Positions 7,585 to 13,662 of a stretch of DNA of 13,844 nt are shown here, piece after piece (the stretch's first letter is position 1; each line of letters begins with the position of its first letter). Position numbers and translations under genes: made by a program. A model generated the notes under the pieces. The model was not told the origin of the DNA. It searched no databases and saw only the letters and a program-made list of their open reading frames with translations. Source of the stretch: Carthagonibacter metallireducens (GTDB lineage: Bacteria > Gemmatimonadota > Gemmatimonadetes > Palauibacterales > Palauibacteraceae); NCBI GenBank assembly GCA_023554445.1, contig JAMJQQ010000015.1:1-13844 (forward strand), given 5' to 3'.

Positions 7585-9009
7585 ATGAAGGAACGTTACA
7601 GGGGATTCCTCGCATCGCTGACGCGAAGCCCGATCGGAATGTTCGGGACGATGCTCGCGGGCGCGGCAGGCTTCATGATGATCACGCTGTTCGTATACGA
7701 CGTGATCGGCGAGAGCGAGAGTCCGTATCTCGGGATCATCACCTACATGGTGCTGCCCACGGTCTTCGTCATCGGACTGGTTCTGATCGTGATCGGAATC
7801 CGTCGACAGACGAAGCGGCGACTCGAAGCCCAGGCGTCCGGCGAGATCGCGCCCGAGTTCCCGGTCATCGATCTGAACGACGACCGGGTTCGGACCTGGC
7901 TGCTGACGGCGGGCGGGTTCGGCGCCGCCGCCGCGGTGCTGCTCGCCACCTCGACCATCAAGGGCGTCGAGTACGTGGACTCGAACGAGTTCTGCGGGAC
8001 CGCCTGCCATGTGATGGAGCCGGAGTGGACCGCATATCAACGCTCTCCCCATGCGCGGGTGCACTGCGTGGACTGCCACGTGGGCGGCGGGGCGAGCAAC
8101 TTCATCCAGGCGAAGTTGTCGGGTGTGCGACAGGTGATCGCGCTCACGACGAACTCCTACAACCGTCCGATTCCGACCCCCGTCCACAACCTCCGACCGG
8201 CGCGAACCACGTGCAACGAGTGTCACTGGCCGACCCGGTTTCACGGGGACCGGACCCGAGTGATCACCCGGTTCCGCAGCGATTCTGCCAACACGGAAAC
8301 GCAGACGATCATCGTCAACAACGTAGGTGGAGGTCAGGAAGCGGGAGTCTCGGTCGGGGTCCACTGGCACGTGGATCCGAATCTGGAAGTGCACTACCGC
8401 TCGGATGAGAGCCGGGAGTTCGTCCACGAGATCGAGACGATCTACCCGGACGGTTCGCACAAGATCTTCCGCCGCCAGGTCGCCGAGGGGGATCCGCCAG
8501 CCGAGTCCGAGCGGACGATGGACTGCATCGACTGCCACAACCGGCCCACCCACGTCTACCTGCTGCCCGAGGAGGCGGTGGACGGCGTTCTGCGGCTGGG
8601 CGTGTTGAGCCGTGACCTTCCGTTCATCCGCCGGGAGGGGCTGGCCGCGATCACGGCGGACTACGCATCTCACGATGAGGCTAGAGAGGGGATCGCTTCG
8701 CACATCAGTGGCTTCTACGCCGATTCCTTTCCTGCCCTTGCTGCGGACCGGACCCACGCGATCGACGAGGCGATCGCTACGCTGCAGGAGATCTTCGTCA
8801 CGAACGTCTTCCCGCAGATGAACGTGACGTGGGGCACGTATTCCGATCACCTGGGCCACAGCGGCATGGCTGGTGGATGCTTCCGCTGCCACAACGTCGC
8901 CTTCGAGGCGGAGGACGGCTCGAAGATCTCGGCAGACTGCGAGCTCTGCCACCAGATCGTCGCCTACGAAAGGACGGCCGACGAGATCGAGCTGGTGGTC
9001 GAGGAGTAG
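7585..9009 (+). CDS. NapC/NirT-like membrane multihaem cytochrome c (six haem sites, three TM)
   Basis: This 474-aa protein probably takes electrons from membrane quinol and passes them to periplasmic haems. Three TM helices precede the haem domain, at about 17-40, 48-73 and 105-123. Haem sites are CGTACH (137-142), CVDCH (161-165), CNECH (210-214), CIDCH (314-318), CFRCH (432-436) and CELCH (452-456). The first is a CxxxCH site followed by Val-Met144-Glu-Pro, which resembles the CHxM of NapC/NrfH haem 1, where the Met is a ligand. Conserved blocks around QRSPHARVHCVDCHVGGGAS and PTPVHNLRPARTTC mark the NapC/NirT-like family. The ATG at 7585 follows AAGGAG (7573-7578). The 66-bp gap after argF has no clear promoter. 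apbE follows 5 bp later, so the two are probably co-transcribed. No terminal reductase is in the window. Size and TM plan recall Geobacter ImcH, but this is not proven. Confidence 0.88.
   Translation: MKERYRGFLASLTRSPIGMFGTMLAGAAGFMMITLFVYDVIGESESPYLGIITYMVLPTVFVIGLVLIVIGIRRQTKRRLEAQASGEIAPEFPVIDLNDDRVRTWLLTAGGFGAAAAVLLATSTIKGVEYVDSNEFCGTACHVMEPEWTAYQRSPHARVHCVDCHVGGGASNFIQAKLSGVRQVIALTTNSYNRPIPTPVHNLRPARTTCNECHWPTRFHGDRTRVITRFRSDSANTETQTIIVNNVGGGQEAGVSVGVHWHVDPNLEVHYRSDESREFVHEIETIYPDGSHKIFRRQVAEGDPPAESERTMDCIDCHNRPTHVYLLPEEAVDGVLRLGVLSRDLPFIRREGLAAITADYASHDEAREGIASHISGFYADSFPALAADRTHAIDEAIATLQEIFVTNVFPQMNVTWGTYSDHLGHSGMAGGCFRCHNVAFEAEDGSKISADCELCHQIVAYERTADEIELVVEE
9001..9006 (+). promoter_or_regulatory. 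Shine-Dalgarno supporting the GTG start of apbE
   Basis: GAGGAG occupies the last two sense codons (Glu-Glu) of the cytochrome gene and ends 8 nt before the GTG at 9015. The alternative ATG at 9060 has only GC-rich sequence without a purine ribosome site in front. The GTG start is therefore preferred and implies coupled translation of the two genes. Confidence 0.55.
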
Positions 9010-9014
9010 CGTCG

Positions 9015-10244
9015 GTGGCTGACGCGCCGGAGTTCGAGTCCCGCGGCCGCGGCTCGGTGATGCGAACGGTGCTGGCGGTCGCCGCCATCGGGGCGCTGTT
9101 CCTCCTGGGATCCTGGATCTCCCGGACCCTGTACCCCGACCGGACACCGGTCGTGGCAGAGCTTCACGGCGAGACGATGGGCACTACCTGGTCGGCCCGA
9201 GTCGTCGTGCCCGAAGGGGCGAACGCACTGGTGGAAGCCGCCCGCGACACTATCGAGCAGGCCCTGGAGCGGGTGAATCTCTCGATGTCGAATTGGGATC
9301 CGGACTCCGAAGTATCCCGCTTCAACCGGACCGATTCGACGGAGCCGTTTCCGGTAAGTCCGGGTTTCGCCGAGGTCGTGCGACAGGCCGAGTACGTCAG
9401 CCGCGCGACGGATGGCGCCTTCGACATCACCGTGGCGCCGCTGGTGACCGCGTGGGGCTTCGGAGCGGAGGGGACTCCCGGCCAGGTCGCCGATTCCTCC
9501 TCGCTCGCCATGGCAAGTGAGTTGGTGGGATACGAGCGGCTGCGGGTATCAGACGATGGAGGCGCGCTGATCAAGGATGACGGGCGCCTGACCCTCGATC
9601 TCTCGGCGATCGCGAAGGGATTCGGGGTGGACCGAGCCGCAGAGGGGCTGAGCGCGATGGGTCTCGCAGCCTGGGCGATCGAGGTTGGCGGCGAGGTCAG
9701 GGCTCGGGGCCGCAAGCCTGACGGCAGCAGCTGGAGCGTCGGTATCGAGTCGCCGGATCCGGAAGCGCGACGGATTCACCGCAGCATCCCGCTGAGCGAC
9801 GGGTCGATCGCAACGTCAGGAGACTACCGGAACTGGTACGAGGCAGGGGGGACCCGATTCGCTCACATCGTCGATCCGAGGAATGGGCGACCGGTCCCCT
9901 GGATCGGGTTCTCCGTCACGGTGGCGCATTCGAGTGCTGCGCTGGCCGATGCCTGGGCGACCGGCCTGAGCGTGCTGGGACCCGAGGCGGGTCTCGAAAC
10001 AGCGGATCGCGAAGGCATCGCGGTGCTCTTCCTCACGACCGATCCTGACGGCAGTTACCGGGAGCTCGCGTCCGCGCTCTGGTCGGAGCTCGAGTCGTCG
10101 GACGAGTCCGGTGGGAAAGCGAGGAGCGCCGACCGAGCGGCGATCGCCACGACGATCGGAATGACGGCCGCCGGTATCTCCTGGGTCCAGAACGGCAGCC
10201 CGACCAGGAATATCGCAGCCAGTCCCAGCGCGACCAGCATGTAG
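9015..10244 (+). CDS. apbE: FAD:protein FMN transferase (ApbE family), membrane-anchored
   Basis: ApbE enzymes move FMN from FAD onto a Thr/Ser of periplasmic target proteins such as NqrC/RnfG-type FMN-bind domains. From GTG 9015 the protein has 409 residues. A hydrophobic anchor (about 17-35) has no lipobox Cys, so it is a signal anchor facing the periplasm. Family motifs in order are MGTTW (55-59), GAFDITVAPLVTAWGFG, LDLSAIAKGFGVDRA (from 194), IEVGGEVRARG, SGDYRNW, HIVDPRNGRP (His284, Asp287) and the metal-site ADAWAT (Asp312, Thr316). Recognisable homology ends near base 10090; the last 50 or so residues match nothing I know and lie antisense to the converging gene. It is the second gene of the cytochrome unit. 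No DGxTSGAT-like flavinylation motif is seen in any neighbour, so the target is encoded elsewhere. The start could be the ATG at 9060, which lacks a ribosome site. Confidence 0.92.
   Translation: MADAPEFESRGRGSVMRTVLAVAAIGALFLLGSWISRTLYPDRTPVVAELHGETMGTTWSARVVVPEGANALVEAARDTIEQALERVNLSMSNWDPDSEVSRFNRTDSTEPFPVSPGFAEVVRQAEYVSRATDGAFDITVAPLVTAWGFGAEGTPGQVADSSSLAMASELVGYERLRVSDDGGALIKDDGRLTLDLSAIAKGFGVDRAAEGLSAMGLAAWAIEVGGEVRARGRKPDGSSWSVGIESPDPEARRIHRSIPLSDGSIATSGDYRNWYEAGGTRFAHIVDPRNGRPVPWIGFSVTVAHSSAALADAWATGLSVLGPEAGLETADREGIAVLFLTTDPDGSYRELASALWSELESSDESGGKARSADRAAIATTIGMTAAGISWVQNGSPTRNIAASPSATSM
10055..10244. other. 190-bp tail-to-tail antisense overlap of two coding regions
   Basis: The apbE frame stays open to TAG at 10242-10244, while the minus-strand DUF4105 frame stays open to its TAA at 10057-10055. 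The minus frame here encodes TM helices 4 and 5, so it is genuinely coding. The plus frame here encodes a Ser/Ala-rich tail with no known homology. Codon third positions of both frames fall on the same bases (positions congruent to 2 modulo 3), so GC bias at the wobble position cannot tell them apart. Confidence 0.75.
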
Positions 10245-11353
10245 GGTCGCAGCCAACCCGGCTTCCGGCCCGCCAGCAGGATTCCGCCTGCGAAGATGTG
10301 AGTAGGCAGTGCCCAGATCAGGTTCAGATTCGGCCTGGTCACCGAGTGCAGGGAAACGAAGACCAGGAAGCCGAGAACGAGCCCGGCGACGCCAGCCGCC
10401 GAAAACAGGAAGCCGTCCAGCCACCGCCGCTCCGATCTCCCCGACCTTCGATCGACGACCGTGAGAAAGACGAGGGCCGCACCCAGGGTGGCGGTGGCCA
10501 GGAGCGGCCAGGGAACGGCGTGGACCTTCTCTCCACTTCCTTCCACTCGCGTCAGCGTGTCGGTCCGACTGACCAGGGGTCGCAGCCTGCCTCGGGCGTC
10601 GGCGACCCTGGCGGCACCCAGCCACTTCATCAGCTCGACCGGCAGAAACAGTGCCTCACGCGACGTGGCAAGCCGATCGGCAGGCATGCCGAGACCGATG
10701 TCCATCGAAAAGTCGACACCGGGATTCGCCACGAGGTAAGGGTCGAGCAGGCGTCGAAGGCTCGTCCCCGGGTCGGCGACCTCTGCCGCGAGGGCCGTTC
10801 CCAGCACCCGTTCCAGCACGTCCCGGGGTCGGGTCGAGCAGTTGTCGAAGAAGAAATCGTACCGATAAACGGCATTTTCGGGCCGAGCATTCTCGACGAG
10901 GAACGCAAGCAGAGCCTCGGTCTCACCCGGGGACAGGTCCAGGGTCTGCTCGATCGTCGAACGCCCCTCCTGTTCCGCATACCATTCGACCGCATACGAT
11001 GGGTTGCCGGACGCCTGGAGCTTGTAGTCGAGCTTCCCGTAGGCGAACCGGGCGACGAACCCGGCTCCCCCCGCGATCGTCGTCGGAAAGTCGAATGTGC
11101 CGTAATTGAATCCCACGTCGAGCCCGGTAGCCGGATCTCGCACCCGGATGATCGTGTGGCCGAACAGCGAGTAGAGCCGATCGCCCGGCAGTACGGTCAG
11201 CACAGACACGACGGCCGAATCGGAGAGGGCCGGAATACCCCCTGTCGTCGCCTGCCACGCGGTGGCGTCGCCTTCGAGGGGCGCCGCTCCGCCGAGCAGT
11301 ATGGCGAGCAGCGTGACGAAGACGGAGCCGGGCCGAGCGGGCGAGAGTCGCAT
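10055..11353 (-). CDS. DUF4105 (Lnb-type) membrane protein, putative lipoprotein N-acyltransferase
   Basis: This 432-aa protein has an N-terminal hydrophobic signal (about 11-25), a periplasmic DUF4105 domain (about 45-260) and five C-terminal TM helices (about 280-300, 313-336, 342-362, 369-389 and 393-413). Domain signatures are LPGDRLYSLFGHTIIRV with His66, FNYGTFDFP, ENAVYRYDFFFDNCSTRPRD with Cys172, and TRPNLNLIWALPTH between TM helices. As I recall, Pfam renamed this family after Lnb, a Bacteroides enzyme that N-acylates lipoproteins using a periplasmic domain plus a five-helix domain; both parts are present here. The His/Cys pair suggests thiol acyl-transfer chemistry. The tail after TM5 is Ser/Asp-rich. 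The ATG (complement of 11351-11353) has no strong Shine-Dalgarno sequence. It is divergent from the FadL-like gene and convergent with apbE. Family assignment is confident; enzymatic function is inferred. Confidence 0.85.
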   Translation of the reverse strand: MRLSPARPGSVFVTLLAILLGGAAPLEGDATAWQATTGGIPALSDSAVVSVLTVLPGDRLYSLFGHTIIRVRDPATGLDVGFNYGTFDFPTTIAGGAGFVARFAYGKLDYKLQASGNPSYAVEWYAEQEGRSTIEQTLDLSPGETEALLAFLVENARPENAVYRYDFFFDNCSTRPRDVLERVLGTALAAEVADPGTSLRRLLDPYLVANPGVDFSMDIGLGMPADRLATSREALFLPVELMKWLGAARVADARGRLRPLVSRTDTLTRVEGSGEKVHAVPWPLLATATLGAALVFLTVVDRRSGRSERRWLDGFLFSAAGVAGLVLGFLVFVSLHSVTRPNLNLIWALPTHIFAGGILLAGRKPGWLRPYMLVALGLAAIFLVGLPFWTQEIPAAVIPIVVAIAARSALLAFPPDSSDDSSSDQSADASSR

Positions 11354-11404
11354 GGCTGAGAAGCTACCCGATCGAGCATTACCGAGCCAAGGCGCTCCAG
11401 GCCC

Positions 11405-11487
11405 GAGTCGATCGCCAGATTGCCGGACTCGAACGGGTCGCGGGTAATCCCGCGACTCTCTAGGTTTCGACTCTGGAAGCTCGACTC
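11405..11487. repeat. cluster of five GACTC/GAGTC words in the divergent intergenic region
   Basis: GAGTC occurs at 11405-11409, and GACTC at 11426-11430, 11454-11458, 11469-11473 and 11483-11487. The last three are preceded by C (CGACTC) and spaced 15 and 14 bp apart; the first two form an inverted pair (CGAGTC 11404-11409 with GACTCG 11426-11431). Chance would predict well under one copy on both strands in this length. They may be regulator sites shared by the divergent genes, but no known consensus is recognised. Confidence 0.35.
11437..11456 (+). other. perfect 8-bp stem with TAAT tetraloop upstream of the FadL-like gene
   Basis: GTCGCGGG (11437-11444), TAAT loop, CCCGCGAC (11449-11456). 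The hairpin lies 74 bp before the proposed GTG start and is followed by TCTCTAGGTTT, which has no proper T-tract. It could be a leader element or a weak terminator. On the minus strand it lies upstream of the DUF4105 gene. Structure is seen; function is unknown. Confidence 0.5.
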
Positions 11488-11490
11488 CTT

Positions 11491-11508
11491 CGGCGCCGTG
11501 TGGCGCCG
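11491..11508 (+). other. perfect 7-bp stem with GTGT tetraloop in the FadL-like leader
   Basis: CGGCGCC (11491-11497), GTGT loop, GGCGCCG (11502-11508), ending 22 bp before the proposed GTG start and 9 bp before the GGAG ribosome site. It is close enough that folding could affect translation initiation. If translation instead began at the TTG at 11420, it would be inside the coding region. Confidence 0.45.
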
Positions 11509-11517
11509 CATCAACCT

Positions 11518-11521
11518 GGAG
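11518..11521 (+). promoter_or_regulatory. Shine-Dalgarno supporting the GTG start at 11531
   Basis: GGAG at 11518-11521 ends 9 nt before the GTG at 11531, which directly precedes a typical signal peptide (Arg-Arg-Arg then a hydrophobic core). The other in-frame starts, TTG 11420 and GTG 11498, have no ribosome site and would add 37 or 11 polar residues before the signal peptide. Confidence 0.5.
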
Positions 11522-11530
11522 TGCACTCCG

Positions 11531-12940
11531 GTGCGCCGAAGACTACTCTCATGCGCCCTCTCGGCCGTGTTCGCGGTCACCCTGGCGGCTGGCCCGGTCG
11601 GGGCCCAGGACGCACAGTACTGGACCAACGATTACGGCAACCGGGCGCGACTGCTCGGGGGCGCCATGGTCGGCAGCGCCTCGGATCTGAGCGCGGTCTA
11701 CTACAATCCCGGACGCCTGGCACTCCTGGAGGAGCCGGAGGCCTTCCTCTCCGGATTCGTATTCAACTACGACCACCTGCGTGCGGAGAATTCGATCACT
11801 CCGGGGGACGAGCTGACATCTTCCCGATTCGACGCCGTCGCCGCGCTCATCGCCGGTGAGTTGAGGCTCGGATTCCTAGGAGACTCGCATCTCGCCTATT
11901 CCTTCATGAACCGGCACGGGTTCGACATCCGGCTCAAGGAGGAAGTCATCTACGAGAATCCCGATCTGCCCGGGCTTCCGGACGTCGAACTGCTCGCGGG
12001 CAACCTGGGCTTCGAGACGAAGCTCTCGGAATACTGGGCGGGCCTGACCTGGGCGAAACCGCTCGGAAACGGACTCGGACTGGGAGTGTCGACCTTCGTG
12101 TCGGTCCGCAATCAGCGGTCACGGAGGAACGTTGATCTCCAGGGGCTCAGCAACGAGGGCGAGGCGACCGTAGTCAACTCGCTGCGCGACTACCGCTACG
12201 ACTCCTGGCGCGTGCTACCCAAGGTCGGGCTCAGCTGGGAGGACGAGCGTGTATCGCTCGGGATCGCGGTGACGGCGCCGGGCATTCGGCTGTTCGGGTC
12301 GGGCGACGAGACTGTGAGCCAGTACGTGGTCAGCCAGGTCGAGTCGCCGACCGGGCCCATTCCTCCGGAGCTCGCGGTCCACTACGAGGAGGGGATTCCC
12401 GCGAAGTTCAACTCGCCCTGGTCCGTGGCGGCCGGGGCCGCCTACGGGTTCTCGGAGAATACCCGCGCCCACGCCTCTTTGGAGTGGTTCGATGCCAATC
12501 GCAGGACCATCCTCGCGGTCGAGCCGTTTACGCCGCAGACCGGCGGGGAATCGATCGACCCCTCGGTCTACCTCGAGATGAAGCCGGTGATGAATGTCGC
12601 ACTGGGCGCCGAGCACCAGTTCGATGAGAACCTGACGGGATATGGAAGTTTCCGGACCGACTTCAGCGGCGCGGAGAGCCCGATTCCGACCGAAACGACG
12701 TTCGCGATCTGGGACCTCTACCACATCGGAGCCGGCGTCCAGGCGAATGTCAAAAGGTCCGACTTCACTCTCGGGCTCGTGTACAGCAGAGGATCTGCCA
12801 CGCGTCCCAGCCCGCTGACCGGTCTGGGTTTCGGCGATGGCCAGGGTATCCTCTCCTCGGAGACCGGGTACACGTTCTCGCGAATCACGCTGCTGCTCGG
12901 ATTCCAGCTGGCGTTCGCGCCCGACCTCAGCATTGGATAG
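11531..12940 (+). CDS. FadL/TodX-like outer-membrane beta-barrel protein
   Basis: From GTG 11531 this is a 469-aa precursor with a Sec signal peptide (RRRLLSC then a hydrophobic stretch, probable cleavage after VGA, residue 25). The mature N-terminus, GNRARLLGGAMVGSASDLSA followed by VYYNPGRLA (Asn59-Pro60-Gly61), resembles the FadL/OMPP1/TodX hatch, in which an NPA-type motif follows a Gly-rich start. The rest alternates polar and hydrophobic residues in strand-like blocks with many Tyr, Trp and Phe, ending in a last strand (ITLLLGFQLAF). The FadL family takes up long-chain fatty acids or hydrophobic compounds across the outer membrane; the substrate here is unknown. A PorV-like or other 12-16-strand barrel is an alternative. 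A universal stress protein gene begins 7 bp after the stop. The leader has two strong tetraloop hairpins and GACTC words. Confidence 0.72.
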   Translation: MRRRLLSCALSAVFAVTLAAGPVGAQDAQYWTNDYGNRARLLGGAMVGSASDLSAVYYNPGRLALLEEPEAFLSGFVFNYDHLRAENSITPGDELTSSRFDAVAALIAGELRLGFLGDSHLAYSFMNRHGFDIRLKEEVIYENPDLPGLPDVELLAGNLGFETKLSEYWAGLTWAKPLGNGLGLGVSTFVSVRNQRSRRNVDLQGLSNEGEATVVNSLRDYRYDSWRVLPKVGLSWEDERVSLGIAVTAPGIRLFGSGDETVSQYVVSQVESPTGPIPPELAVHYEEGIPAKFNSPWSVAAGAAYGFSENTRAHASLEWFDANRRTILAVEPFTPQTGGESIDPSVYLEMKPVMNVALGAEHQFDENLTGYGSFRTDFSGAESPIPTETTFAIWDLYHIGAGVQANVKRSDFTLGLVYSRGSATRPSPLTGLGFGDGQGILSSETGYTFSRITLLLGFQLAFAPDLSIG

Positions 12941-12947
12941 CGATCGC

Positions 12948-13373
12948 ATGTTCCAGACAATCCTCGTGCCGGTGGAGCTGACCGAGAAGGATCTTCGTGC
13001 GGTGGACGCGGCGAGAAATCTCGCCGCGGCGAACCTCGAATCGGACACGGAGATCGTGCTCCTGCACGTGATCGAGACCCTGGATCTTCCGTTCGAGGAG
13101 CTGGAGGACTTCTACTCGAAGCTGGAGTCGCGGGCGGTGCAGGTCATGGACGAGCTGGCTGCTTCCCTCGCCTCCGACAGGATCTCCGTCGTTCACCGGA
13201 TCGCATTCGGATCCCGGGTCCCCGAGATCCTGGCGCATGCCGAAGAAATGGCTGCCGACCTCGTGATCCTCGTAGCGCGGAAGGTCGACCCGTCCGACCC
13301 CGGCTCTGCCTGGTCGGGCATCGCCTACCAGACCGCGATCCTCTCCGGCCTGTCGGTACTGCTGTTGAAGTAG
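12948..13373 (+). CDS. universal stress protein (UspA family), lacking the ATP-binding signature
   Basis: This 141-aa cytoplasmic protein has the single-domain Usp length and fold markers: beta-1 FQTILVPVE, the helix DLRAVDAARNLAA, beta-2 EIVLLHVIE, the strand VVHRIAFGSRVPEILAHAEE, and the end strand SGLSVLLLK. The usual Asp of PVDGS is Glu10. The nucleotide loop normally written G-x2-G-x9-G-S/T is replaced by residues 109-126 (VARKVDPSDPGSAWSGIA), which do not fit it. This protein therefore probably belongs to the non-ATP-binding Usp subgroup, whose role is stress-related or regulatory and poorly defined. The ATG at 12948 gives the family N-terminus; upstream extensions read into the FadL-like gene in another frame. 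The ribosome site is weak (GGATAG), and the 7-bp gap suggests coupling to the upstream outer-membrane gene. A terminator is not obvious, though a hairpin lies 84 bp downstream. Confidence 0.85.
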   Translation: MFQTILVPVELTEKDLRAVDAARNLAAANLESDTEIVLLHVIETLDLPFEELEDFYSKLESRAVQVMDELAASLASDRISVVHRIAFGSRVPEILAHAEEMAADLVILVARKVDPSDPGSAWSGIAYQTAILSGLSVLLLK

Positions 13374-13662
13374 GCGAAAGCGTCTGCCACGGGGGGTCGG
13401 GCATTCTGCAAGGCCTGGATGCTACAACCTGCACTCGGAATCAAGAATGTCCGGCTGGACCCGATCCGGGTTCCTCAGCAGCCTCCACATTCGGGCGAAG
13501 AGGCATTGCTGTAACCCATTGTAAAACAACGGCCTGAAGCCGAACCGCGGGCTACCGGGCCCATTCGCGAAGCTCCCCGCACGATTCTCGCTCTCATCCC
13601 GGCACACGATGCACGTGCGGACAGGATCCGCCGAATCAGGTTGCCGAGGGGAGCAGAGAAGA
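13374..13662 (+). other. 289-bp gene-free gap with several possible stem-loops
   Basis: No supportable gene lies between the stress-protein stop and the TadG-like start. Possible RNA structures on the plus strand are: 13457-13473 (GGACCCG, ATC loop, CGGGTTC, 7 bp with one G-T pair); 13476-13511 (CAGCAGCCTC pairing with GAGGC-AT-TGCTG, 10 bp with a 2-nt bulge); 13530-13542 (CGGC, CTGAA loop, GCCG); and 13549-13562 (GGGC/GCCC). The first may end the upstream transcript; the others may form a leader for the downstream gene. I compared the region by eye with the c-di-GMP-I riboswitch pattern and did not find its core. No convincing -35/-10 pair is seen; the least GC-rich patch is around 13506-13530. 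Confidence 0.3.

Noticed and set aside
7501..9147. A 548-codon minus-strand open frame opposite the cytochrome gene
   Set aside because: Arg/Val/Asp-rich composition without domains; the opposite frame has six haem sites and three TM helices.
10298..11359. A 353-codon plus-strand frame opposite the DUF4105 gene
   Set aside because: Low-complexity Arg/Gly/Gln composition; the minus strand holds the recognisable domain and TM helices.
11420..11530. N-terminal extension of the FadL-like protein from the TTG at 11420
   Set aside because: It would put 37 polar residues in front of a standard signal peptide and has no ribosome site; the GTG at 11531 has GGAG at proper spacing.
13451..13511. tRNA-like segment (ccgatccgggttcc)
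   Set aside because: No acceptor stem, anticodon arm or standard T-loop could be built around it.
13476..13570. c-di-GMP-I (GEMM) riboswitch before the TadG-like gene
   Set aside because: Some short similarities (GGGCTACCGGG, GAAGCCG) drew attention, but the conserved core and three-way junction pattern are not present by eye.
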